DNA of 64,000 nt from Burkholderiaceae bacterium 26 (lineage in GTDB: Bacteria; Pseudomonadota; Gammaproteobacteria; Burkholderiales; Burkholderiaceae), in assembly GCA_000955795.1 (NCBI GenBank), contig JYOB01000001.1, forward strand, positions 82,292 to 146,291, written 5' to 3'. Below, piece by piece: positions 50,553-59,002 of this stretch. The notes beneath the pieces are model-generated. The model searched no databases. It had not been told where the DNA came from and saw nothing but the letters and a program-made list of their open reading frames with translations. The translations under genes were made by a program, and so were the position numbers. Within the stretch, counting starts at the first letter, position 1. Each line of letters begins with the position of its first letter.

Positions 50553-52129
50553 GCTTCCGCCTCGGGTGCCGTCACATCTTCCATACGCTCGATGCGCACG
50601 CGCACGATGCGGCGGCTGCCGGCTTCAAGGATCACGAAACGCAGGTCGTGGCGCACCAGCGTATCGCCCACTTCGGGCAGGCGGTCCCATTGATTGAAGA
50701 GGTAGCCGCCCAGGCTCGTGGCGCTGCCGCCTTCGTCGAGCAGCCAGTCGACATGCAGCACATCTTCGAGACGGCGCAGGTCGGCCTCGCCGGCGACTTC
50801 CCAGCAGCCATCGCTGACTTCCACCACGCCCGGGCGTTCGTCTTCATCGGGGAATTCACCGGCAATGGCTTCGAGCACGTCGATGGGCGTCACCACGCCC
50901 TGCACGACATCCAGCGAATCCGTCACCAACATCATGCGGCCGCGTGCGCGCTTGAGCTTGTCCATCAGGCGCAGGATGCCGACGTTGTCCGACACCTTGA
51001 GCGCAGGCTTGACGCTGCGCTCCACGTCGATGGCACCGCGCGTGTCGAGGTCGCCCATCAAGTCCTTGGCGCGCGCCACGCCAACCAAGTCATCCAACCC
51101 GCCGCGGCACACCGGAAACTGGTTATGCGGCACAGCCAGCAACAGCTTGCGCGTGATGGACACGTCGGCGTCCAGATCCACCCACGAAATATCGTGGCGC
51201 GGCGTCATGATCGAGCGCACTGAGCGCTCGGCCAAGTCCAGCACGCCGCTGACCATGCTGCGCTCTTCCGGGCGGAACACGGTCTCGGGCACGGACTGGC
51301 CAGCGTCGTGCGAGGCGGCCTCGTGCGATTCGGACTCTGCCGGCGCGCCACGGCGGTCGCCCAGCAGGCTCAGCACCGCATCGGCGGTGCGCTCGCGCAG
51401 CGGGCGGCGGCGATCGTAGCGCACGGTATTGTGCTGGGCTACCTGGTTGAAGAACTCGATCAGGATCGAGAAGCCGATCGCCGCATACAGATAGCCCTTC
51501 GGAATATGAAAGCCCAGGCCCTCGGCAACGAGCGAGAAGCCGATCATCAGCAGGAAGCTCAGGCACAACACCACCACCGTGCGATGCGCGTTGACGAACT
51601 CCGTCAGCGGGCGCGAGGCAAACAGCATGGCGCCCATGGCAATCACCACGGCCGTCATCATCACGGGCAAATCGTTGACCATGCCCACGGCGGTGATGAC
51701 GGAGTCGATGGAGAACACCGCATCGAGAATCACCACCTGCGCGATCACATTCCAGAACTTGCCGTGACCGGTGCCATGGCTTTCGTCCTGCGGCTCGCCG
51801 TCCAGACGCTCATGCAGCTCGGACGTGGCCTTGAACAGCAGGAAGAAACCGCCCAGCAGCAGGATGATTGACCGGCCCGACAGATCGACCGGCCCAAGCG
51901 TGAGCAGCGGCTTGGTGAGCCCGATCAGCCACGACATAGCGGCCAGCAGCACCATGCGCATCAGCAGGGCGAGGCCTAGCCCGATCACCCGGGCACGGTC
52001 GCGCAGCGCTGGCGGCAGCTTGTTGACCAGGATGGCGATGAAAACGAGGTTGTCGATGCCGAGAACAATCTCGAGCACCACCAGGGTGAACAGGCCGATC
52101 CAGATGGACGGGTCAGCAAGCCAGGTCAT
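50549..52129 (-). CDS. TerC-CBS-CorC membrane protein (YegH/YoaE type)
   Basis: It encodes 526 residues. Residues 1-240 are a TerC-like membrane domain with [20 protein letters not shown] and [19 protein letters not shown], the paired acidic motifs of the family. A CBS pair (about 300-420: [18 protein letters not shown]) and a CorC/HlyC domain (about 430-515: [19 protein letters not shown]) follow. Members are linked to metal-ion handling during membrane-protein secretion; the ion here is unknown. Confidence 0.9.
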   Translation of the reverse strand: MTWLADPSIWIGLFTLVVLEIVLGIDNLVFIAILVNKLPPALRDRARVIGLGLALLMRMVLLAAMSWLIGLTKPLLTLGPVDLSGRSIILLLGGFFLLFKATSELHERLDGEPQDESHGTGHGKFWNVIAQVVILDAVFSIDSVITAVGMVNDLPVMMTAVVIAMGAMLFASRPLTEFVNAHRTVVVLCLSFLLMIGFSLVAEGLGFHIPKGYLYAAIGFSILIEFFNQVAQHNTVRYDRRRPLRERTADAVLSLLGDRRGAPAESESHEAASHDAGQSVPETVFRPEERSMVSGVLDLAERSVRSIMTPRHDISWVDLDADVSITRKLLLAVPHNQFPVCRGGLDDLVGVARAKDLMGDLDTRGAIDVERSVKPALKVSDNVGILRLMDKLKRARGRMMLVTDSLDVVQGVVTPIDVLEAIAGEFPDEDERPGVVEVSDGCWEVAGEADLRRLEDVLHVDWLLDEGGSATSLGGYLFNQWDRLPEVGDTLVRHDLRFVILEAGSRRIVRVRIERMEDVTAPEAEA

Positions 52130-52252
52130 AGCGGGAAATGGAAGACAGCAAAAAGACGATCCGCCGATGATAACCGCAGCGCACGCACGGCCTTGCGCGA
52201 ATCCCGCGTTGGGTGTTGCAACAAACGGGCCGCGGGGCTTGAAGCCGGCAGT

Positions 52253-53650
52253 TCAGCGCTGTGCAACCCGGCTGCCTCCTTGGGCGCTGGATTGCGTCGC
52301 CCGCACGGGGCGGTAGCCGTCGGTCAGCGTCTTGAGGAAGGCAACGATGTCGCGCACATCGGCCTCGGACAGCACGGGCTTGCCTCCGGGCTTGCCGCCA
52401 AACGGCGGCTCCATGTTGACATTGGCGCGGTATTGGGGCGGCAGGTCGTCGAACTTGTCGACCGTGCCGTCTGCCTTGCGCGGATACCACTTCTGCGGTT
52501 GCGTGTCGCGCTGGGCGTAGAAGCGCACCGCGTCTTCCAGCGAATGGATCGCGCCGTTGTGGAAGAACGTCTTGCGTAGTGCCACGTTGCGCAGCGAGGG
52601 CGTGCGGAAGCGGCCGCAGTAGTCCGCGCGGTCTTTCAGGTCGATCCGATCGGGCCCGCACAGGCCCAGATCGAAGAACTTCGGGTCAGCATTGGCCGCC
52701 AGCGTGCGGTTGCGCGGAACGCCCACGGCAATGTGGCCGAAATCGGTGAAGGCCGGGAACGCCCCGTCCTGCTTGATGGCGCTCACGTGGCACGAGGCGC
52801 AGTTGCCCTTGGCCGGATCGGCGAATGCCTGCAGCCCGCGCATTTCCTGCGGCGACAGCTTCACCTGCTTGCGCAAAAACGCGTCGTACTTGCTGTCATA
52901 CGGATAGAACTCGGACGGCGTCTGCTGGAAGACCTCCAGCACCATCAGCGCCGCACGGAAGGCTGTGTCTTCGTTGTCCAGGATGTCGCTGCCAAACACT
53001 TGGCGGAAGGCCTGCGCATGACGGCCATTGCGCAGCTTGGCCACCACGGCGGCCTGCGTGCCGTTGGCCATCTCGTGCGCAGACAACAGCGGGATGCGTG
53101 CCTGATCGTGTGTGGACGACACGCGGCCGTCCCAGGTGTAGCCGCCGGTCGGGCCTTGATCTTCTGAGTCGTTGCCGTCGCTCTCGTAGAAATGCTCGGT
53201 GAACGCAGGCACGTTCTGGATATAGCGCAATGACGGCGCGGCACGTACGCCTGTCTTGTGCATGTCTGCGCCACCCAGTTGCACTGACAGATCGTTCGGC
53301 GGGCCATACGCGTGCGTCGGGCTATGGCAGCTTGCGCAGGACTGCTTGCCCGAAGCAGACAGGGCAGGATCAAAAAACAGCGCCTTGCCCAGCGCCGTCA
53401 TTGCGGGTACCGACGGGCGGCGCGTGGCCATCATTGTGTAGAAGGCTTTTTCGTACGCCGGCGCCGCTGCGGGCTTGGCGGGTGTTGCCGCAGCAGCCGC
53501 TGCTGCCGGTGCCGAAGCTCCCACGGTTGCGGCATGGGCCACCGCTGCTTCGCCGCGGCCGCAACCGCGCAATCCGGCAGCCAGTCCGACAAGCACAAGC
53601 GCAGAAACGGCGATCACGCGATGAGTTGCAACAGGCAGAAGGCGGCGCAT
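52253..53650 (-). CDS. di-haem cytochrome c peroxidase family protein
   Basis: It encodes 465 residues. An N-terminal export signal is followed by an Ala/Pro-rich linker and two haem-binding CxxCH motifs: KQSCASCHSPTHAYG and KGNCASCHVSAIKQDG. Other family parts are ALGKALFFDPALSASG, RAAPSLRYIQNVPAF and RTPSLRNVALRKTFFHNG. Periplasmic reduction of hydrogen peroxide, or MauG-like oxidation, is the known chemistry. It is divergent from the phosphoesterase gene, as seen for such pairs in related bacteria. Confidence 0.9.
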   Translation of the reverse strand: MRRLLPVATHRVIAVSALVLVGLAAGLRGCGRGEAAVAHAATVGASAPAAAAAAATPAKPAAAPAYEKAFYTMMATRRPSVPAMTALGKALFFDPALSASGKQSCASCHSPTHAYGPPNDLSVQLGGADMHKTGVRAAPSLRYIQNVPAFTEHFYESDGNDSEDQGPTGGYTWDGRVSSTHDQARIPLLSAHEMANGTQAAVVAKLRNGRHAQAFRQVFGSDILDNEDTAFRAALMVLEVFQQTPSEFYPYDSKYDAFLRKQVKLSPQEMRGLQAFADPAKGNCASCHVSAIKQDGAFPAFTDFGHIAVGVPRNRTLAANADPKFFDLGLCGPDRIDLKDRADYCGRFRTPSLRNVALRKTFFHNGAIHSLEDAVRFYAQRDTQPQKWYPRKADGTVDKFDDLPPQYRANVNMEPPFGGKPGGKPVLSEADVRDIVAFLKTLTDGYRPVRATQSSAQGGSRVAQR

Positions 53651-53924
53651 TGGCGATAGGCGAAATTTTGGGAGCCTTGCAACTTAGCATGGCTCCCATG
53701 ACACTTTGATGTCGTCAAACGTGTGTCACGTCAGCCCTTGGAGAGGTCCCATGGTGGCAAATGTCTTCAAACGTTCGGTGGTGCCCCTGCTCATCCTGAT
53801 GATGGTCATCACGCTGAACTGGGGCGAAATCGGCGCTACGCCTGCGTTTTCATCATCAACTTGTCACACACGAAGCACAGACTCCCGCTCGCTTTCGTCC
53901 CCCACACAACAATCCAGGGAAATC
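53651..53924. promoter_or_regulatory. divergent promoter region with two inverted repeats
   Basis: The 274-bp gap holds a perfect 7-bp inverted repeat, GGGAGCC-N14-GGCTCCC (53670-53697). It also holds an imperfect one, TGACACTTTGA to TCAAACGTGTGTCA (53699-53728). Both are directly in front of the peroxidase start and could control both genes. Confidence 0.45.
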
Positions 53925-56087
53925 ATGAGCCGAGCGCTTCGTCTTTTGCCGCTGACCGCGTTGGTTGCGGCCAGCATGTCTGCCTGTGGTGGCAGTGATT
54001 CGAGCAGCAATACCTCCGCGTCCACGTCGGGCGTCGTAACGGGCAGCTACTTCGAGAATGCCAAGGTCTGTATCGACGCCAACAACAATGGCAAGTGCGA
54101 TGCCGGTGAAACCAGCACGCGCACCGACAAGAACGGTGCCTACACGCTGTCGGGCACGGGCCCCATCACCGTTGAAATCGGTACGGACGCCTTCCGCAAC
54201 GATCCGGACACCGGCGCGCACACAGCTATCACGCAGCCGCTGGTGTTTCGCGCACCGGCTGGCGCCAATGCCGTTGTCAGCGCCATCTCGACCGAACTGG
54301 CAGTGCTGATGGACAGCAACGGCGGCGACATCAATGCCGCCAAGACCGCGCTCGCCGCCCGCCTTGGCGTGACGATCGACAAGCTGCTGGAAGACCACAA
54401 CAAGGAAACCGACGCTGGCACCAAGGCTGCGCTGCAGGCTGAAATCGACCAGGCCATCGCCCTGATTGCCGACGCCGTTGCCAATGGCGGCGACATCGGC
54501 AAGAGCCTGCGCGACGGCGTTGCCAAGCGCATGGCGCTGGCCAGCAACGTCAAGACGATCGTGGTGATCTACGCAGAAAACCGCGGCTTCGATAACCTGT
54601 ACGGCCTGTTCCCCGGCGCCAATGGCATTCCCGGTGTGAACCAGAGTTCGACGGGCACTGCCGTTGCGCAGAAGGACTTCGACGGCTCCGTACTGCCGAC
54701 GCTGCCGCCCACCTGGGGTGGCGTGACCGCAGCCGGTCAAAGCGTGCAGATCACGCAGGCCTCCACGGCCAACATGCCCAACCAGATGTTCCAGATCGAC
54801 AGCCCGTCGGGCTTCGGCAGCACGGGCACGGTGGTCGGCCAGAACGTCATCACGCGCGACCTCTGGCACCGCTTCTACCAGAACCAGATGCAGATCAACG
54901 GCGGCAAGAATGACAAGTTCGCCGCCTTTGCCGATGCCGGCGGCCTGACCATGGGCTACTACGACGGCAGCAAGATGGCCATGTGGAACATCGCCAAGCA
55001 ATACACGCTGGCCGACAACTTCTTCATGGGCGCGTTCGGCGGTTCGTTCCTGAACCACCAATACCTGATCTGCGCGTGCGCACCGATCTATCCGAACGCA
55101 AAGGCATCGCCGGCGGCCAACAGCATTGCCAACGTCAAGACGAATGCAGATGGCAGCCCGACGCTGATTCCCGCCGCGAGCTCCGTGATGGCGGGCGCAC
55201 CGACGTCGTACGCCGGCGCCGCCGATGATGGCAACGCGACCAAGGACGGCAACCTGACGCCGGTCGACAAGGACGGCAACGCGTACGCCGTCAACACGAT
55301 GCAGCCGCCGTACCAGCCGTCGGGCAATGCCGTGGCCAGCGGCAACGCGGCCTACGCCGATCCGACCAAGGCCACCACGCTGCCCAAGCAGTCGACCACC
55401 AACATCGGTGATCTGCTGACGGCCCGTGGCGTGGACTGGGCCTGGTATGCGGGCGCCTGGAATGCAGCCCTGGCCGACGCCCCGAACACCACGCGCAGCG
55501 TGATCTACAGCGGCTCGATCCAGTTCCAGCCGCACCACCAGCCGTTCAACTACTTCAGCCGCTTCGACCCGGCCACGGCCACCGGCGCTGCTGAGCGTGC
55601 GGCCCACCTGCGCGACTACGACGCCGCCTTCCTGCAAGACGCAGCCGCTGGCAAGCTGCCCGCTGTCACGTTCTACAAGCCGCAAGGCAACCTGAACCAG
55701 CACCCGGGCTATGCCAACGTGGCTGACGGCGACGCGCACATCGCCAACGTGATCGCTCAACTGCAGAAGAGCCCGCAGTGGAAGAACATGGTGATCGTCG
55801 TGACGTATGACGAAAACGGCGGCTTCTACGACCACGCCACGGTACCGAAGGCTGACCGCTGGGGCCCGGGCACGCGTATCCCGGCGATCATCGTCTCGCC
55901 GTTCGCCAAGAAGGGCTTCGTTGACCACACCCAGTACGACACGGCTTCGGTCCTGCGCCTGATCACGCATCGCTTCGACCTGCCGACGCTGCCGGGTATC
56001 AAGCAACGTGACGCGGCGCTCGTCTCCAACGGTAACAAGCCGATGGGCGACCTGACCAACGCGCTGGACTTCACGCAAGCGCAATAA
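53925..56087 (+). CDS. phosphoesterase-family lipoprotein (acid phosphatase / phospholipase C type)
   Basis: It encodes 720 residues. AGGGA precedes the ATG at 53925. A lipoprotein signal ends at SACGG. Residues about 35-200 resemble a carboxypeptidase-regulatory-like surface domain (ENAKVCIDANNNGKCDAGET). The catalytic part starts at TIVVIYAENRGFDNLYGLFP, the metal/nucleophile-region motif of PF04185 phosphoesterases, and ends with VIVVTYDENGGFYDHATVP and RIPAIIVSPFAKKGFVDH. It hydrolyses phosphate monoesters or phospholipids at the cell surface or in the periplasm. Confidence 0.88.
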   Translation: MSRALRLLPLTALVAASMSACGGSDSSSNTSASTSGVVTGSYFENAKVCIDANNNGKCDAGETSTRTDKNGAYTLSGTGPITVEIGTDAFRNDPDTGAHTAITQPLVFRAPAGANAVVSAISTELAVLMDSNGGDINAAKTALAARLGVTIDKLLEDHNKETDAGTKAALQAEIDQAIALIADAVANGGDIGKSLRDGVAKRMALASNVKTIVVIYAENRGFDNLYGLFPGANGIPGVNQSSTGTAVAQKDFDGSVLPTLPPTWGGVTAAGQSVQITQASTANMPNQMFQIDSPSGFGSTGTVVGQNVITRDLWHRFYQNQMQINGGKNDKFAAFADAGGLTMGYYDGSKMAMWNIAKQYTLADNFFMGAFGGSFLNHQYLICACAPIYPNAKASPAANSIANVKTNADGSPTLIPAASSVMAGAPTSYAGAADDGNATKDGNLTPVDKDGNAYAVNTMQPPYQPSGNAVASGNAAYADPTKATTLPKQSTTNIGDLLTARGVDWAWYAGAWNAALADAPNTTRSVIYSGSIQFQPHHQPFNYFSRFDPATATGAAERAAHLRDYDAAFLQDAAAGKLPAVTFYKPQGNLNQHPGYANVADGDAHIANVIAQLQKSPQWKNMVIVVTYDENGGFYDHATVPKADRWGPGTRIPAIIVSPFAKKGFVDHTQYDTASVLRLITHRFDLPTLPGIKQRDAALVSNGNKPMGDLTNALDFTQAQ

Positions 56088-56110
56088 CGCTGCAGCGCAG
56101 TCCTCACGAG

Positions 56111-56150
56111 AAAGGCGGCCCGGAGCAATCCTGGCCGCCTTTTTCTTTAA
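56111..56150 (+). terminator. rho-independent terminator after the phosphoesterase gene
   Basis: A stem of AAAGGCGGCC and GGCCGCCTTT with a 12-nt loop is followed by TTCTTT. The A and T flanks let it work for both strands, serving also the convergent dodecin gene. Confidence 0.9.
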
Positions 56151-56153
56151 CCG

Positions 56154-56402
56154 CTATTTGCCCTTCTTCTTGCCAGCGGGCTTTTCGCTCTCCAGCATTT
56201 CAAGCCGCATCCCCACCTTGATCGTCACCTGCCAGTGGGCGATTTTGCCGTCGACCAAGTGGCCACGTGTTTCCAGCACCTCAAACCAGTCCAGATGCTT
56301 GAGGGTCTCGCCCGCGCGCGCGATGGCGTTGCGGACGGCTGCATCGCTGGAGTCGGGTGAAGAACCGACCAGCTCGATCATCTTGTAGGTATGGGAACCC
56401 AT
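56154..56402 (-). CDS. dodecin family flavin-binding protein
   Basis: It encodes 82 residues. GGAGGCGAT before the ATG at 56402 fixes the start. The family is recognised by [33 protein letters not shown] and [13 protein letters not shown]; the Trp in LDWFEV stacks on flavin in known dodecins. A Lys-rich tail (GKKKGK) extends it beyond the usual 65-70 residues. It stores or buffers flavin in the cytoplasm. Confidence 0.93.
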   Translation of the reverse strand: MGSHTYKMIELVGSSPDSSDAAVRNAIARAGETLKHLDWFEVLETRGHLVDGKIAHWQVTIKVGMRLEMLESEKPAGKKKGK

Positions 56403-56756
56403 ATCGCCTCCTTGTTGGCATGGTTGGAACGTCGGCAGGGTGTCTGCAAGGCGCGATATGCATGCGGCTGGCATGCGATGCGCGCGCCATTGCACTTACC
56501 AGAATGGCACCTGTCCCTCCGCCTTGATAGCCCGGATTTGCACGGGGCCAAAAAATCCTGGCGGTTAATTGCGTTTACAAATCTGACAAATATCGTCAGC
56601 GGACCGACGCGTGGCGTCAAACCCGCGCGCATGACGAACGCCTGATGGCGGTTGAGGTGCCATTTTTCGGGCGGTCGCACGGCATGTCCTTGCCGGACGG
56701 GGCTGGTACGGAACCTGCGTTGGAGTGCACACCCGTTTCCCCGAAGAGGAGGCGCC
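56403..56756. other. 354-bp gap without a recognised gene
   Basis: This region must carry the dodecin promoter (leftward) and that of the following small gene (rightward). A short A/T-rich stretch around 56567-56597 is a possible promoter. No operator, repeat or RNA structure stands out. Confidence 0.3.
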
Positions 56757-57038
56757 ATGCGCCACCCAGAACAACAAGCCCCCGCCTCATACTCGCCGTT
56801 GTCGGCCGTGCCGCCCACGCCGCGGGCGACACAGGAAACCGCGCGACTGGTTGCAGAGACCATCCCCTTCAATCTCGAGCGCAACGGCCGGAGCATCGAA
56901 GCCACCTATTCGACCCGCAACGGCATCGTGACGGTCAAATACCGGGGCAAGACACTGTCCACGTATTCGCCGCAGGGTGCCGAAGCCGACTACAAGGCGG
57001 TCGCCCGTCAACTGCTCAGCGTCATGCTGACCATCTGA
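56757..57038 (+). CDS. small hypothetical protein
   Basis: It encodes 93 residues. GAGGAGGCGCC precedes the ATG. There is no signal peptide. A Pro-rich start precedes a compact C-terminal beta-rich part, FNLERNGRSIEATYSTRNGI then VTVKYRGKTLSTYSPQG. No family is recognised. It is convergent with the DUF3175 gene, 17 bp apart. Confidence 0.65.
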   Translation: MRHPEQQAPASYSPLSAVPPTPRATQETARLVAETIPFNLERNGRSIEATYSTRNGIVTVKYRGKTLSTYSPQGAEADYKAVARQLLSVMLTI

Positions 57039-57055
57039 GCGGCTCCACACCTTCA

Positions 57056-57412
57056 TCAGTGCCGGCCCTTGGCCGCGCTGTGTGCTGGGCGGCCAAATTC
57101 GGCGCGCAGCGCATCCTTGGCACGCTCGAGAATCTGGCGCCGCCCGGCGCTGAGGTTGTGCCCAGCCCGATTGATATAGAACGTCAGCATTGACATGGCC
57201 GACTGGAATGCCGTCCCCTTGCGCCGCCGGCTGTGCTCGGCCGAAGCCTTGAGCGACGCGGCAATCCGCGCGGGGCTGCGCGACTTGAAGATGTCGGGTT
57301 CGATGTCCAGCGCGTCACTGGTTTCCATCACATGGTGCGACCAGCGCTGGGGCTTTGGTTTGGCCTTCGATTTGGCCGGCGCCGGCTTGGACCGGGCGTG
57401 GTGCATGGCCAT
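57056..57412 (-). CDS. DUF3175 family protein
   Basis: It encodes 118 residues, with AGGAG upstream of the ATG at 57412. A Lys/Ala/Pro-rich basic N-terminus of 20 residues precedes the family core: RWSHHVMETSDALDIEPDIF, ARIAASLKASAEHSRRRK and SAMSMLTFYINRAGHNLS. Function is unknown. The basic tail and helical core suggest DNA binding, but this is only an inference. Confidence 0.85.
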   Translation of the reverse strand: MAMHHARSKPAPAKSKAKPKPQRWSHHVMETSDALDIEPDIFKSRSPARIAASLKASAEHSRRRKGTAFQSAMSMLTFYINRAGHNLSAGRRQILERAKDALRAEFGRPAHSAAKGRH

Positions 57413-57534
57413 GATGAAATCTCCTGTAATGAGGTACCGACAGTTCCGCAAGCCGCATACCCGCGCGGGCGGCTACAAAGGGGCGACTTCCGTTACGATG
57501 ACGGACGCTTCACGCCTCTTTTCCGCCTCCTTCA

Positions 57535-58863
57535 TTGACCGCCGGGTTCCGGCGCACATCCAACGTGTCTGGCGACGCCGGTCTTTCTCCCGCCCCCTCT
57601 TCTGCATCCGCGCAAACGCTGTCAGATGCGCCGTTCTCCTACCCTGCCTTCAGGCTGTTCTGGTTCGCCCGGCTGTCCACCACCTTCGCGTATCAGATGT
57701 TCGGGGTGGCCGTCGGCTGGCAGATCTACGACCTGACGCGCAGCGCCTATGTGCTGGGGCTGGTGGGGCTGGCGCAGTTCCTGCCGTCGGTGGTGCTGGT
57801 ACTGGCCTCCGGCCATATTGCGGACCGCTACGACCGGCGATACGTCGTACGCGCCTGCCAGGCCGTCGAAGCACTGGTTGCGCTCACGCTGGCCGTCTTG
57901 GCGGCCAACGGACACGCCGGTGTGCAACCGATCTTCTTGTGCGTGGTGGTGATTGGCGCGATGCGCGCGTTCGAGACGCCGACGCTGCAAGCGCTATTGC
58001 CGACGCTGGTGCCACTGCAGGCATTGCCGCGCGCGGTGGCGCTGTCCAGCTCGGCCGGGCAGACCGGCGTCATCCTGGGGCCGGCGCTGGGTGGCTTTCT
58101 GTACGTGGCCGGCGCGCCGGTGGTGTATGCCACGGCAGCCGGGCTGTTCATGTTGGCGCACGTGCTGCTGGCGCTGGTGCGGATGGAGCGCGCGGTGCCC
58201 GTCAGCACGCCGGTGAGCCTCGAATCGCTGTTCGCGGGTATCGCGTTCATCAAGGGGCGGCCGGTGGTGCTGGGCGCCATCTCGCTCGACCTGTTTGCCG
58301 TGCTGCTGGGCGGGGCGACAGCGCTGCTGCCGATCTACGCGCGCGACATCCTGGGCACAGGCGCATGGGGTCTGGGGCTGCTGCGCTCGGCGCCGGCGGT
58401 GGGGGCGCTAGGCATGGCGCTCTTCCTGGCGCACCGCCCGCTGGATCGGCACGTTGGCCGGGTCATGTTTGCCGCCGTGGCGGTGTTTGGGCTGGCAACG
58501 CTGGTGTTCGGGGTGTCGCGCTGGCTGCCGGTGTCGATGTTGGCGCTGGTGTTGCTGGGCGCGTCGGACATGATCAGTGTGGTGATCCGGACGTCGCTGG
58601 TGCAGCTCGACACGCCGGATGCCATGCGCGGGCGCGTGAGCGCAGTCAATTCAGTGTTCGTAGGCGCGTCCAACCAGTTGGGCGAATTCGAATCGGGCAT
58701 GTTGGCCGGGCTGCTGGGGCCCGTGGCCTCGGTGGTGATTGGTGGCCTGGGCACGCTCTTGGTGGTGGCAGCCTGGATGCGGCTGTTCCCTGCCCTGACG
58801 CACCGCGACCGCATGCGCGATCCGCATCACAAGCACACCGGACACCCCTCTTCAGGGGGATAA
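57535..58863 (+). CDS. MFS exporter, EntS-like (MFS_3) family
   Basis: It encodes 442 residues with about twelve membrane segments. The start is uncertain: TTG at 57535, with a GTG at 57565 as alternative. Typical motifs are RLFWFARLSTTFAYQMFGVA, SGHIADRYDRRYVVRACQAV and SSAGQTGVILGPALGGFLY. Near the end DAMRGRVSAVNSVFVGASN is a hallmark of the enterobactin/macrolide exporter branch. Substrate is unknown. Confidence 0.85.
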   Translation: MTAGFRRTSNVSGDAGLSPAPSSASAQTLSDAPFSYPAFRLFWFARLSTTFAYQMFGVAVGWQIYDLTRSAYVLGLVGLAQFLPSVVLVLASGHIADRYDRRYVVRACQAVEALVALTLAVLAANGHAGVQPIFLCVVVIGAMRAFETPTLQALLPTLVPLQALPRAVALSSSAGQTGVILGPALGGFLYVAGAPVVYATAAGLFMLAHVLLALVRMERAVPVSTPVSLESLFAGIAFIKGRPVVLGAISLDLFAVLLGGATALLPIYARDILGTGAWGLGLLRSAPAVGALGMALFLAHRPLDRHVGRVMFAAVAVFGLATLVFGVSRWLPVSMLALVLLGASDMISVVIRTSLVQLDTPDAMRGRVSAVNSVFVGASNQLGEFESGMLAGLLGPVASVVIGGLGTLLVVAAWMRLFPALTHRDRMRDPHHKHTGHPSSGG

Positions 58864-59002
58864 ACCCGCAGACCCGCGCCGCTGGTGGCTTGAGCAAGAA
58901 TGGGGCAGTGTCTTGCAAGCGTGTCAGCGAAACCCCGATGGCATCGACGGTGGCCAATTCGTATCCTGAGTCACCTTTGGCTGCCTTTTTCCACGCCCGG
59001 TA

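Noticed and set aside
53840..53924. Pho box before the phosphoesterase gene
   Set aside because: TGTCACA is present but a second repeat at 11-bp spacing is not convincing.
53856..56084. Open frame of 742 codons on the minus strand, opposite the phosphoesterase gene
   Set aside because: Same reason: high GC keeps the antisense frame open; no start signal and no recognisable motif.
56378..56905. 175-codon minus-strand frame extending dodecin upstream
   Set aside because: The dodecin ATG at 56402 has an ideal ribosome-binding site and gives the family N-terminus; the extension is antisense to the next gene.
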